A stretch of DNA of 64,000 nucleotides, taken from contig NZ_FOKK01000005.1 of NCBI RefSeq assembly GCF_900112005.1, forward strand, positions 36,773 to 100,772. Direction: 5' to 3'. Shown one piece after another: positions 1 to 7,790 of this stretch (its first letter is position 1; each line of letters opens with the position of its first letter). A model generated the notes under the pieces. It did not search any database, was not told the origin of the DNA, and was given only the letters and a program-made list of their open reading frames with translations. Origin of the DNA: Algoriphagus aquimarinus. GTDB lineage: Bacteria > Bacteroidota > Bacteroidia > Cytophagales > Cyclobacteriaceae. A program made the position numbers and the translations under genes.

Positions 1-1
1 A

Positions 2-547
2 TCCAGGGATTTAACTACACTACTGGTCCAATACAGGAATCCGATGGCAGCCATACAGCTTCCTCGATTAATTAATTCTGGCACTTCTATGCAGGCAGCT
101 TCTCCGTCTTTCGAGATGTCTAGACTTTTTGAATTACTTGGTGTGGGAATTACTTTGCTGCAAGGACTTGCTGTGGTGATTATTGGGATCTCGGGACTTG
201 GGATTTTCATTGCATTGTATAATTCACTTAAGGAGAGAAAGTACGATCTAGCGATTCTGCGAGCTATCGGTGCTTCTCGAGGACAACTTTTGTTGTTGAT
301 ATTTCTGGAAGGAATCATGTTGACATTTATGGGAGCAGTTCTTGGTATTTTACTGGGACACACCTTCCTTTCGGTTATTATTTCGCAGAATGAGCAAGGT
401 GTAGTAGGCTCACTTCAGCCTTGGATTTTCCTTAAGCAAGAACTTTGGATAGTAGTTTATGCGTTAACGGTGGGAGTTCTGGCTTCTATTATCCCGGCTG
501 TTGCAGCTTATCAAACAAGTATTGCAAAGCAATTAACAAAGGCTTAA
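2..547 (+). CDS. FtsX/MacB-like ABC transporter permease, C-terminal part
   Basis: This is the end of an integral-membrane ABC permease of the FtsX/LolE/MacB type; the start lies outside the window. The frame is open from base 2, ahead of the first ATG at 44, so the visible part is about 181 residues. It shows a stretch of extracytoplasmic domain, then three hydrophobic segments. Between the first and second of these is the cytoplasmic loop LKERKYDLAILRAIGASRGQ, the conserved coupling segment of FtsX-family permeases (E-x-DLAILRAIGAS). The stop is followed 26 bases later by a DUF3299-like exported protein, probably in the same operon. In other bacteria similar permeases sit with DUF3299 proteins in envelope or metal-related ABC operons; that role is only suggested here. 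The family call is firm, the substrate unknown. Confidence 0.88.
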   Translation, partial: SRDLTTLLVQYRNPMAAIQLPRLINSGTSMQAASPSFEMSRLFELLGVGITLLQGLAVVIIGISGLGIFIALYNSLKERKYDLAILRAIGASRGQLLLLIFLEGIMLTFMGAVLGILLGHTFLSVIISQNEQGVVGSLQPWIFLKQELWIVVYALTVGVLASIIPAVAAYQTSIAKQLTKA

Positions 548-573
548 CTAGCGGCAGATTTAAAAACCCGAAT

Positions 574-1014
574 ATGAAAAAGTTAAAAATAGTCGTCTTA
601 GCGGTTCTAGTGATGATTTTGGGACAGGTTTCCCTTTTGGCCCAAAGCACGAATGTATGGAAAAACCTTACTGAGGTGACCTATAAAATCTCCGAAGATC
701 AGTACGGTGAGCTTTATGTTCCAGTTTTTTCAGAGAACATCACCAAGATGGAAGGCAAAGTAGTGGAGGCTGACGGTTACATTATCCCCTTCGAGGGAAT
801 GTTCAAACCTGAGCACATTATCCTATCGAGTTTGCCTTTGGCAGAATGTTTCTTCTGTGGCTCTGGTGGACCAGAAACCGTCATGGAAGTGGATATGGCT
901 TCGCCGATTAAGTATACTTCTAATAGAGTTCGCGTTCGCGGTACACTTACTTTGAATAGCAAGGATCCAGAGAAGCTGATGTACATCATGAAGAATGCTA
1001 CGCTGGTGAATTAG
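574..1014 (+). CDS. Exported DUF3299-like protein
   Basis: A small exported protein of 146 residues. The ATG at 574 is chosen because it gives a clean signal peptide (MKKLKIVVLAVLVMILGQ, cleavage near LLAQ-S); the longer frame from 445 would overlap the permease gene by about 100 bases and adds no conserved sequence. The mature part contains GKVVEADGYIIPFEG and, later, CFFCGSGGPETVMEV, which resemble the G-F-M-I-P and Cys-rich C-x-x-C-x-x-x-x-P signature of DUF3299 (COG3495). Two cysteines spaced C-x-x-C suggest metal or disulfide chemistry in the periplasm, but this is inference. It directly follows the FtsX-like permease and is likely co-transcribed with it. Function unknown. Confidence 0.8.
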   Translation: MKKLKIVVLAVLVMILGQVSLLAQSTNVWKNLTEVTYKISEDQYGELYVPVFSENITKMEGKVVEADGYIIPFEGMFKPEHIILSSLPLAECFFCGSGGPETVMEVDMASPIKYTSNRVRVRGTLTLNSKDPEKLMYIMKNATLVN

Positions 1015-1071
1015 TAAATAGAGTTGTTTTGTCCACGGTGACCACCGAGGGCGCTATGCGTTTTGCTCAAC

Positions 1072-1099
1072 TTGGTTCAAGTCTCATGACTTGGACCAA
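1072..1099. repeat. Long imperfect hairpin in intergenic DNA
   Basis: Arms TTGGTTCAAGTC and GACTTGGACCAA pair over 12 positions (one G-T) around a 4-base loop. There is no T-run on either side, so it is not a standard terminator. It lies between the convergent DUF3299-like gene and the aminotransferase gene and may stop or stabilise one of the transcripts. Confidence 0.5.
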
Positions 1100-1213
1100 A
1101 CGAATGCATTCTTTAGACTGCCATCCAGCTCGCACAGATGAAAATCCTTTAAGTAGCTTAGCGTATAAATTGCGTATTGGTTAAACTTCCAACTTCCCGA
1201 CTTCCATTCAATT

Positions 1214-2035
1214 CTAGTAACAAATTTCCCTCTCCAACTTCCTGAATTTTTCTAAAAGGTCCAATGAAACAGGCCCTGGTCTTCCAGTTCCGATTTCATG
1301 TTCATCGATTTGCGTCACAGGAAGTAATACCTTTGTAGTACTGGTGATAAAGGTCTCATCCGCATTTAGCGCTTCCTGCATGCTTACAGGTCTGATTTGT
1401 ACGTTTCCAGCTAACTCTATCACGTTTTTACGAGTAATCCCCATAAGCACATGAGCATCAGGAGTGCTGATGACTCCATCTTTTACGATGAAAAAGTTGC
1501 TTCTGGAACTCTCGCTGATAATACCATTCATATGATAAAGTACATCTTCAGCACCTGCGTCTTTCCATCGCATACTATCCCAAACAGGTAGTGCGTAATT
1601 GGTCGTTTTGATCTCAGCAATTGGTCGTACGTACTCGAGCGAGAGCAATTTGATTCCCTTGTCATATTTCTCCTGAGCAGGGAAAATCAGAGACTCTGCA
1701 AAGATGAATAACTTTCCTTTGGCAGGGGAAAAGTGATTTGATGAAACTCCGCCACTTAATACCATTCGGATTCCACCTTCTTTGAGATGGTTTTTTTCGA
1801 TCAAATCCTGAATAACGGCTTTCAGTTCTGCCCTAGAATAATCTAGAGGAAGGAAGGTTTTTTCCGCAGATGCAAAAAATCTATCTAAGTAACTATCTAG
1901 GAAAAGAGCTTGGAAATTGACTGTTCTGAAAAAATCAAAAATCCCATATCCACGGATTAATCCTAAATCCATCGGGTGAATGCTGGCTTTTTCTGTAGAG
2001 ATAATTTGCCCATCGGCAAAGCAAAATGGTTTCAT
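1214..2035 (-). CDS. Class IV (PLP fold IV) aminotransferase / aminodeoxychorismate lyase-like
   Basis: A PLP enzyme of fold type IV, the family of branched-chain and D-amino-acid aminotransferases and 4-amino-4-deoxychorismate lyase. The 273-residue length is usual for the family. The N-terminus has the substrate-strand pattern F-x-D-x-x-x-x-x-R (GIFDFFRTVNF); the middle has KTTNYALPVW, with the lysine expected to form the Schiff base with PLP; and further on ISESSRSNFFIVKDGVI matches the E-x-S-x-x-N-x-F phosphate-binding motif. The next conserved block LMGITRKNVIELA is also typical. Which substrate it uses cannot be told from the sequence. It stands alone on the minus strand, divergent from the small lipoprotein gene at 2164. 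Confidence 0.9.
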   Translation of the reverse strand: MKPFCFADGQIISTEKASIHPMDLGLIRGYGIFDFFRTVNFQALFLDSYLDRFFASAEKTFLPLDYSRAELKAVIQDLIEKNHLKEGGIRMVLSGGVSSNHFSPAKGKLFIFAESLIFPAQEKYDKGIKLLSLEYVRPIAEIKTTNYALPVWDSMRWKDAGAEDVLYHMNGIISESSRSNFFIVKDGVISTPDAHVLMGITRKNVIELAGNVQIRPVSMQEALNADETFITSTTKVLLPVTQIDEHEIGTGRPGPVSLDLLEKFRKLEREICY

Positions 2036-2134
2036 AGTGTGGGTATTAAAGAGCTTCTAAAATTAACAGCTCTGGTCGAATAAATCACCTTCTCATGTCA
2101 TCTTAGTTTATAATACTATCTTTAGATAAAATAT

Positions 2135-2142
2135 TAACTTTG
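2135..2142 (+). promoter_or_regulatory. Putative Bacteroidota -7 promoter element
   Basis: TAACTTTG matches the Bacteroidota sigma-A -7 consensus TAnnTTTG exactly and lies 22 bases ahead of the chosen start of the lipoprotein gene at 2164. A clear -33 TTG is not seen at the ideal distance. Its position also argues against starting the gene at the upstream ATG at 2140. Confidence 0.5.
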
Positions 2143-2163
2143 CCATGTATTAAACGAGTAATC

Positions 2164-2583
2164 ATGAAAAGAACCATTCTATTTTTAATTTTAACCTCAT
2201 TTTTGCTAATAAACGCTTGTGGTCCTAGCGGTCCAAGCGACAATGAAAAACTCAGAGCTGAGGTAATTGCCGTGCATGATGAAGTAATGCCAAAAATGGG
2301 ACAGCTTAAATCACTTGAACGAAAAGCTCTCGAAAAAGCGAAAGAGTTGGAAAGTCAAGAAGAAGCAAATTCAGCTGCAGTAGAAGAGTATAAAGCACTT
2401 GCATATGACCTCAATCACGCACATGAATCAATGTTTGCCTGGATGCGTCAATATGAGCAAAAGGATGGTGAAATGAAGGAAGCTGAAGTCAAAGCATATC
2501 TGGATAAGCAGATGGAGTTAGTGACCGAAGTCAATGTGGAGATGAAAGCTGCTTTGGAAAAAGCCGACAAGCTTCTGAAATAA
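2164..2583 (+). CDS. Small helical lipoprotein of unknown function
   Basis: A 139-residue predicted lipoprotein. The start at 2164 gives MKRTILFLILTSFLLINAC, a lipoprotein signal with the acylated Cys at residue 19. The rest is almost all charged helix (EKLRAEVIAVHDEVMPKMG, then E/K-rich repeats) with a conserved-looking HESMFAWMRQYE segment. It resembles the small Bacteroidota lipoproteins sometimes misnamed viral A-type inclusion proteins; no biochemical role is known to me. Its stop codon abuts, without a single spare base, the stop of the convergent cytochrome c lipoprotein gene, so the two transcripts must overlap or share a bidirectional end. Because it sits beside the SCO1/cytochrome operon a link to respiration is possible but unproven. 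Confidence 0.78.
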   Translation: MKRTILFLILTSFLLINACGPSGPSDNEKLRAEVIAVHDEVMPKMGQLKSLERKALEKAKELESQEEANSAAVEEYKALAYDLNHAHESMFAWMRQYEQKDGEMKEAEVKAYLDKQMELVTEVNVEMKAALEKADKLLK

Positions 2584-3024
2584 TCAGAATTCAGGTTTTT
2601 CCTGCAGGTATTTTTCCACTTGTTTTGAAGTGATTTTTCCCTCGCTCATTCCCCAGATATTGTATAAGTACGTGCTGATCTGGGAGATTTCTAATGCAGT
2701 GAGTTGCGGACTCGGAGGCATGGGCTGATTATAAACCTGCCCATTTACTACGATTTCACCTTCCTGCCCGTGCTTCATGATCCAAACGGTACGATGGACA
2801 CTTTTTTGGAAATAATCTGCGTCTCGTAAGGGTGGGATTAATTTCCCAAGTCCCAAGCCATCATTTTGGTGGCAATTCCCACAGTGGTTTTCGTAGATAG
2901 TTTTGCCATCTACGGCATATTTCATCACCTCAGGGTTTTCAATTTGAGATAGTGTATTCTCATCATTAGAGTTTTTTGGGCTGCATGCTGCAGCTAACAG
3001 CAAGATGATCAGATACTTTTTCAT
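2584..3024 (-). CDS. Monohaem cytochrome c lipoprotein
   Basis: A 146-residue membrane-anchored c-type cytochrome. The signal MKKYLIILLLAAAC ends in a lipobox with Cys14. The haem-binding motif C48-G-N-C51-H52 follows the G-x-x-I-Y-x-x-x-C pattern typical of class I cytochromes c, and the likely axial methionine is in YNQPMPPSPQLT; the family helix ISTYLYNIWG closes the fold. The start overlaps the SCO1 gene by four bases (ATGA type), so the two are translationally coupled, and both follow hemJ. An electron carrier to a terminal oxidase, or a partner in copper and haem assembly, is the natural role. Confidence 0.92.
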   Translation of the reverse strand: MKKYLIILLLAAACSPKNSNDENTLSQIENPEVMKYAVDGKTIYENHCGNCHQNDGLGLGKLIPPLRDADYFQKSVHRTVWIMKHGQEGEIVVNGQVYNQPMPPSPQLTALEISQISTYLYNIWGMSEGKITSKQVEKYLQEKPEF

Positions 3025-3671
3025 TGTCCAAGAAGCGTTGGAATGTCCTTGATCAATTGATCTACTTGATCTGTTTTTGTACCATCGTAAACACCACGTA
3101 TATGACCGTTTTGATCTACTAATATGAAAGCTCCACTATGTAGAAATCCTCCAGCGGCAGTTTGATCGGCTTGGGCAGTGGTGATATAGCTGGTTTGTCC
3201 TAATTCATAAATCTTCTCGGCATCCCCAGTTAAGAAGCTCCAGGCGTTAGAATTGTCTATTCCTAACTTCTGTGCATAATCCTTCAATACCTCTTCTGTG
3301 TCATAGTTTGGGTCTATGGTATGACTCAGAATTTTGAAATTCGGATTTTCTCCAAATTTCTCATATACTCTAAGCATTTCCTTTTTCATGATCGGACAGA
3401 TAGTCGGACAAGTTGTGAAAAAGAAATCCGCTACGTAAACTTTGCCCTCTACAGATGCATTAGTGATAGTTTCTCCTTCTTGATTTGTAAGGGAAAAATC
3501 TGCGATTTTGTGATAAACTGTATCCAGTACCACTTTCCCATCCACTGTTTTTTCGTCTACATGCCAATTCCCAAGTTTTGGAAGTGGGGTGCTATTTTCT
3601 CCCGCAGGTTTACACTGAGAAAATAATAATGAAATCAGAAGAAGAGAGAGAATCGAAAACCTCGTATGCAT
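3021..3671 (-). CDS. SCO1/SenC copper chaperone lipoprotein
   Basis: A 216-residue thioredoxin-fold protein of the SCO1/SenC family, which delivers copper to the CuA site of cytochrome oxidase. The copper ligands are visible: FFFTTCPTICPIMKKEM contains the C-x-x-x-C pair, and the distal histidine is in GGFLHSGAFILVDQ. The family DP motif is in ILSHTIDPNYDT. The N-terminus LLFSQC is a lipobox, so it is anchored at a membrane facing the periplasm. It lies between hemJ (12 bases upstream) and the cytochrome c gene (4-base overlap), a coherent haem/copper respiratory operon. No cytochrome oxidase subunits are in the window. Confidence 0.94.
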   Translation of the reverse strand: MHTRFSILSLLLISLLFSQCKPAGENSTPLPKLGNWHVDEKTVDGKVVLDTVYHKIADFSLTNQEGETITNASVEGKVYVADFFFTTCPTICPIMKKEMLRVYEKFGENPNFKILSHTIDPNYDTEEVLKDYAQKLGIDNSNAWSFLTGDAEKIYELGQTSYITTAQADQTAAGGFLHSGAFILVDQNGHIRGVYDGTKTDQVDQLIKDIPTLLGQ

Positions 3672-3683
3672 GCTAATTAAGAG

Positions 3684-4214
3684 TTAATTTCTAAATTTTT
3701 TGTAAAGTCTGATAGCGAGCATCAGGGTCACTCCAAGTGTGATCAGCCCTGCCAAACCCCAAACCATACTCAAGGTGCTTTTCAATACAATCAGAAAAAC
3801 AATGGCGAATAGCAGGAGTGTGGATGCTTCATTCCATATCCTCAACTGTGTGGATGTCCATCGAGTTCGTCCAGCCTGCAGTTCTTTGAAAAGTTTGTGA
3901 CACCAGCCGTGGTAGCAATAGAGAAGGAATACGAATGCAAGTTTGGCGTGCATAAAGCCCATTTCCAAATAGCCCATGCGCTGACTCAAAACCAAAGTGC
4001 CGAAGATCAACGTCAGTACAGCAGAAGGCCAAGTGATGATGTACCAGAGACGTGAAGCCATCATGTCTAATTGTGGCTTGAGTATTTTTTGCTCCGCCTC
4101 AGGGCGTTCCATTGCTTCAGTCTGATAGATGAATAATCGAACGATATAAAATAGCCCTGCAAACCAGGTGACTACAAAAATGATGTGAAGTGCTTTTAGG
4201 TACTCGAAAGTCAT
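3684..4214 (-). CDS. hemJ: Protoporphyrinogen IX oxidase HemJ (CopD-like membrane protein)
   Basis: A 176-residue membrane protein with four or five hydrophobic helices matching HemJ (UPF0093), the oxygen-independent enzyme that oxidises protoporphyrinogen IX to protoporphyrin IX in haem synthesis. Signature positions include His10 in KALHIIFVVTWFAGLFYI, the loop FMHAKLAFVFLLY with its conserved lysine, and the C-terminal LRIWNEASTLLLFAIVFLIV, which corresponds to the R-x-x-N-E-x-P-T-L block of the family. It begins the minus-strand operon hemJ, SCO1, cytochrome c. CopD-type copper proteins share the fold, but the length and motifs fit HemJ better. Confidence 0.85.
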   Translation of the reverse strand: MTFEYLKALHIIFVVTWFAGLFYIVRLFIYQTEAMERPEAEQKILKPQLDMMASRLWYIITWPSAVLTLIFGTLVLSQRMGYLEMGFMHAKLAFVFLLYCYHGWCHKLFKELQAGRTRWTSTQLRIWNEASTLLLFAIVFLIVLKSTLSMVWGLAGLITLGVTLMLAIRLYKKFRN

Positions 4215-4266
4215 TCTCGGAATTTTGGGCTAAATTAAGGCCTTATCTTTATAACCACACTAGTTT

Positions 4267-4674
4267 TTGAAAACCTCTAAAATCATTTTCTGGATTATCG
4301 CCCTAATAGTGGCTGGACTTGTAGTTTATATTTCCATGGATTCTCTTTCACAGCCCGGAATCGAGCGATTTGAAGGGAAGTACAAGGAGTTGTCAACCTT
4401 TAGAAATGAGAATAATACCGGGCCAGTTGTTCGAGTTTATGCTGTAGCTGCATTGGATCCTTCTAAGGATTGGATGAGGGAGTACGGAGATGCTATGCCG
4501 CATACTAAATATGGTAGAACGGTGGTTTTCTTTTTCACCAAAGAAGTGAATCAGGAGATCAGTTTATCTCCGACTGACCCCTATTTCATACAAAGTTTAC
4601 ATACTTCTGTGATCGCTACCTATCAAAAGAGTCCTATGGGAGATGTGAGTTTTACTGATGGCTACGCAAAATGA
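4267..4674 (+). CDS. Hypothetical single-pass membrane protein (TTG start)
   Basis: A 135-residue protein with one N-terminal membrane helix (IIFWIIALIVAGLVVYISM) and a soluble domain outside. No family is recognised. The only start giving the complete membrane helix is TTG at 4267; no ATG lies upstream in frame. The last four bases overlap the ATG of meaB (ATGA), which implies translational coupling. That tight link to meaB is the only functional hint. The soluble part carries WMREYGDAMPHTKYGRTVVFFF, which might serve for searching relatives. Confidence 0.72.
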   Translation: MKTSKIIFWIIALIVAGLVVYISMDSLSQPGIERFEGKYKELSTFRNENNTGPVVRVYAVAALDPSKDWMREYGDAMPHTKYGRTVVFFFTKEVNQEISLSPTDPYFIQSLHTSVIATYQKSPMGDVSFTDGYAK

Positions 4675-5666
4675 GAAAACGTTTCACGCTGCAGGAATAC
4701 AAAGAAGGAGTTCTTTCTGGCGATAGAACGAAGCTCAGTCAGGCAATCACGCTTGCTGAAAGTTCATTGGAAAGTGACTTGAATCTGGCCTCTGACTTAG
4801 TGCAAGAGGTTTTGCCCTATACAGGGAATTCAATCAGGATTGGAATCACCGGAGTTCCTGGAGTTGGGAAAAGCACATTTATAGAAGCTTTCGGTCAGCT
4901 ACTTGTAGACCAAGGGAAGTCGGTTGCGGTTTTAGCTGTAGATCCTTCCAGTCAAAAAAGCAAAGGCAGTATCCTTGGTGATAAAACACGCATGGAAAAG
5001 TTGGCGGGAGATAAGCGGGCTTTTATCCGTCCTAGTCCAACAGGTACAACCTTGGGAGGGGTGACGTCTAAGACTAGAGAAGCGATGCTACTTTGCGAAG
5101 CAGCAGGTTTTGATGTGATTTTGATTGAGACAGTGGGAGTGGGACAATCTGAAACTGCTGTGAAAAGCATGGTGGATTTCTTTCTTTTGCTAATGCTGGC
5201 TGGAGCTGGAGACGAATTGCAGGGAATCAAAAAAGGTATTATGGAAATGGCCGATGGCCTAGTGATTCACAAGGCTGATGGCGAAAATCAAATCAATGCT
5301 AAGAAGGCAAAGTCAGCTTATCAAAATGCCCTGCATATTTTTCCACTAGGACAAAATAACTGGTCAACTCCAGTTATGACCGCTTCTTCAACGACCAAGG
5401 AAGGGTTGAGCGAAGTTTGGGGCATGATTCAGAAATACAATCTCCAGATGCAAGCGTCGGGGTTTTGGGCTTCAAATCGTGCTTCGCAAAGACTCAATTG
5501 GCTGGATGAGAACCTACAGTTTCTGTTGGGGAAATTCTTTCTGGAGCATCAGCGAGTGCAGGAAATACTTCAACAAAATCGTCAGCGAGTTGAAAGTGGT
5601 GAGCTTAGTCCTTTATCTCTGGCGAGGGATTTGATTACTACATTTTTTAATCCAACCAAAAATTAA
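4671..5666 (+). CDS. meaB: Methylmalonyl-CoA mutase-associated GTPase MeaB (ArgK family)
   Basis: A 331-residue G3E-family GTPase that protects and gates cobalamin loading of B12-dependent acyl-CoA mutases. Walker A is GVPGVGKS (61-68). The switch region has DPSSQKSKGSILGDKTRM, RPSPTGTTLGGVTSKTRE and then LIETVGVGQSE, all hallmark MeaB/ArgK blocks. The guanine-specificity motif reads HKADG near 200 where N/T-KADG is common, a mild variation. It is coupled to the hypothetical membrane protein upstream and followed after two bases by a DUF3298-like lipoprotein gene. No mutase gene is present here, but a B12 uptake locus begins about 1 kb downstream, consistent with B12-using metabolism. Confidence 0.95.
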   Translation: MRKRFTLQEYKEGVLSGDRTKLSQAITLAESSLESDLNLASDLVQEVLPYTGNSIRIGITGVPGVGKSTFIEAFGQLLVDQGKSVAVLAVDPSSQKSKGSILGDKTRMEKLAGDKRAFIRPSPTGTTLGGVTSKTREAMLLCEAAGFDVILIETVGVGQSETAVKSMVDFFLLLMLAGAGDELQGIKKGIMEMADGLVIHKADGENQINAKKAKSAYQNALHIFPLGQNNWSTPVMTASSTTKEGLSEVWGMIQKYNLQMQASGFWASNRASQRLNWLDENLQFLLGKFFLEHQRVQEILQQNRQRVESGELSPLSLARDLITTFFNPTKN

Positions 5667-5668
5667 AA

Positions 5669-6406
5669 ATGAAATACATAGTCATTTTAGCTTCTATTTT
5701 ATGTTTCGCGTGCAGCAAGTCAGAGCAAATTGAGGCCCAACTTAGCTTCAGTACCAAAACCTTTACTTCTGAAAGGTGCGTTGATGACAATTGCGCCGAA
5801 GTTAAAGTTAGTTGGCCAGTAGCTGAAAATGTACCAGCAGCTTCCTTAATTAATGAGGAAATAGGGCTTCAATTGTTAGCATACTTTCAGCAGGATAAAA
5901 CCTACGACAACCTAGATTCTGCCGCCAATGATTATTTGAATTCTTACGAGGAATTTAAATCTGATTTCCCAGATGCTCCTGGTGGTTGGTCCATTGAGGT
6001 GAACGTAGAGAAGACTTATGAGTCTGATAGTACGTTGAGTTTTAAGTTTACAGAATTCAATTTCTCTGGAGGAGCACATCCGAATTCCAGTGTTTACTAC
6101 ATGAACTTTGATGCCCAATCAGGGGAGTATCTCAGTATTGATCGAGTGGTTTTGGATGAAAAAAAGATGCTGGAAATTGCCGAAAAGGCATTCCGAAAAC
6201 ATCATGGGGCAGAAGAAGGAAAGTCATTGGAGGAAGCTGGATTCTTTTTGCCAGAAACAGGTTTTTTTCTCCCAAATGCGATGGGATATGAAGACGAGAA
6301 ATTTCATTTGACCTATATACCCTACGAGATTGGGCCTTATGTGATGGGATACACTGAGCTGGAATTTGAGCTGCAGGATTTGAGGGGGATCGTGAGGTGG
6401 AAATAA
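5669..6406 (+). CDS. DUF3298/DUF4163-type lipoprotein
   Basis: A 245-residue predicted lipoprotein (MKYIVILASILCFAC, Cys15). The body reads like the DUF4163/DUF3298 pair known from RsiV and PdaC-related proteins: an N-terminal beta region with VDDNCAEVKVSWPV, then FNFSGGAHPNSSVYYMNFD, the characteristic G-A-H-P-N block, and a C-terminal part with YIPYEIGPYVMGYTELEFE, matching the Y-x-I-A-P-Y-x-x-G segment of DUF3298. Such domains may bind lysozyme or glycan, but in Bacteroidota the role is unknown. The gene starts two bases after meaB and is probably the last gene of that operon. Confidence 0.85.
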   Translation: MKYIVILASILCFACSKSEQIEAQLSFSTKTFTSERCVDDNCAEVKVSWPVAENVPAASLINEEIGLQLLAYFQQDKTYDNLDSAANDYLNSYEEFKSDFPDAPGGWSIEVNVEKTYESDSTLSFKFTEFNFSGGAHPNSSVYYMNFDAQSGEYLSIDRVVLDEKKMLEIAEKAFRKHHGAEEGKSLEEAGFFLPETGFFLPNAMGYEDEKFHLTYIPYEIGPYVMGYTELEFELQDLRGIVRWK

Positions 6407-6459
6407 GTGATACTTGGGTGAGCTTTAGGTGACTTTTATGGATCGTAATCCACAAAAAG

Positions 6460-6508
6460 CCGTCTTTTTATGGAATACAATCTATAAAACACCGTCTTTT
6501 TATGGAAT
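6460..6508. repeat. Short tandem repeat, two 17-bp copies
   Basis: The word CCGTCTTTTTATGGAAT occurs at 6460-6476 and again at 6492-6508, 32 bases apart, in the gap after the DUF3298-like gene. The copies are exact. No function is evident. Confidence 0.7.
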
Positions 6509-6538
6509 GTAATTTTGGAGAGTTTTTGATATTAAGCC

Positions 6539-6575
6539 CAAAAGCCGTTGAGAAATCAATCCCAACGGCTTTTGA
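6539..6575. terminator. Bidirectional intrinsic terminator
   Basis: An 11-bp perfect stem, AAAAGCCGTTG with CAACGGCTTTT, lies between the meaB operon and the convergent BtuG-like gene. A-runs and T-runs flank the stem on both sides so it can act in either direction. Confidence 0.8.
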
Positions 6576-6654
6576 ATAAATAGAATTTGAAGTAAATTGA
6601 TTAACACTAGGTGTCATTAATCTTCAAATTTTTCAATTTTAAAATTTTCCAATC

Positions 6655-7704
6655 TTAGTAAACCAAGAAGCCAGAAGGGCCTCTTCCTACTTCGAAACTT
6701 CTGATTACTGAACCTGTTTCAGAAAGAACAGTTACCGTTCCGTTACCCTGAAAACCATTTGAATTAGCGACATACACTTGATTTAAGTTGTCGTCAAATC
6801 CAATTCCGTAGAAGCCTGATCCAGTCATCAATTCAGTGGCAGTAGCGGTGTTACCTTCAATATCAATACTAACTACCGCATCATTATAATTTGGCCATCC
6901 CGAGCTAGTCAAAATATACATTTCGTCGTCCCCGTCGAATGCAATTCTGCTCGTAGCATTTGCTACAGGAACTGAATAAGTATTTCCTAAAGTAAGACTA
7001 CTAAGGTTTACAGTGTAGAAAATGACCTCATCTGCTCCCACGGCATATACCCAAAGAATCCCGTCTTCAGCATAGAACTGACGAGGAGAAGCCTCTAATT
7101 GGAGCGTTTTTGTCACAGTCTCCTGAGTTGCGTCGATGATTTCGATTTTGTTTTCCTCAGAACCCGCTACGAGGATGTAATTCCCATAGGAGAAAAGATC
7201 TTCCGGCTTGTTAGAAACCTCGATTTTCTTAGAAACCACACCTCCATCAAGACCATTTACCACAGCTACATAAGAATCTGGCGTAGCATAACTGGCGTCA
7301 TAAGGGCCGTAATCAGAGATGAAAAGCTTGCTTCCGTTCACAGCCAAAGATCTTGGTTGATCCAATTCAGCAGAAACAGCTCCTGAACTTTTGAAATCAG
7401 CAGGATTCACTATTTCTACTTTTCCAGTGTTTGCTACCAGATACAATCTGTCTGCCTCAAACACCATGTCTTCCAATAAACCTGCGAAAGGTCTAAGATT
7501 CTCAGTTTCGAAAATATTAGGAAGGAGCTCCTCCGTATTTGGATTTAAGTGATAGACTTCGCCATCATTAGTGCCAAAGTTACCTTCGTTCATGATCAAA
7601 ATACCGTTGTTGTATTTGCCTAAAGGTTTTTCCTCACCATTGTCAGAACAGGCAAAGGATGCAGAGATAAGGGCTAAAGCCCCGAGTAGTTGGTTTAATT
7701 TCAT
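6655..7704 (-). CDS. btuG: BtuG-like surface beta-propeller lipoprotein (YncE/DUF5074 type)
   Basis: A 349-residue lipoprotein (signal ending SASFAC) folded as a repeated beta-propeller: blades are visible as recurring V-x-x-A-V-x-G and I-E-I-I-D-A segments such as GKVEIVNPADF, SYVAVVNGLDGG and NKIEIIDATQETV. This is the YncE/DUF5074 pattern. In Bacteroides, BtuG is a surface propeller that binds B12 very tightly and caps the BtuB receptor. Here the gene lies 86 bases downstream of a BtuB-like receptor led by a cobalamin riboswitch, so a BtuG role is a strong inference. Identity of the ligand is not proved by sequence alone. Confidence 0.82.
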   Translation of the reverse strand: MKLNQLLGALALISASFACSDNGEEKPLGKYNNGILIMNEGNFGTNDGEVYHLNPNTEELLPNIFETENLRPFAGLLEDMVFEADRLYLVANTGKVEIVNPADFKSSGAVSAELDQPRSLAVNGSKLFISDYGPYDASYATPDSYVAVVNGLDGGVVSKKIEVSNKPEDLFSYGNYILVAGSEENKIEIIDATQETVTKTLQLEASPRQFYAEDGILWVYAVGADEVIFYTVNLSSLTLGNTYSVPVANATSRIAFDGDDEMYILTSSGWPNYNDAVVSIDIEGNTATATELMTGSGFYGIGFDDNLNQVYVANSNGFQGNGTVTVLSETGSVIRSFEVGRGPSGFLVY

Positions 7705-7790
7705 ATGATTATAATTTGTTTTTTAAAGGCCATATGGAATCACGCATGGTTAATATTCAACAGTGTTTGCTGACTGTGTCATGCTCGATT

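Noticed and set aside
1072..1099. Intrinsic terminator
   Set aside because: No T-run on either strand after the hairpin; listed only as a hairpin.
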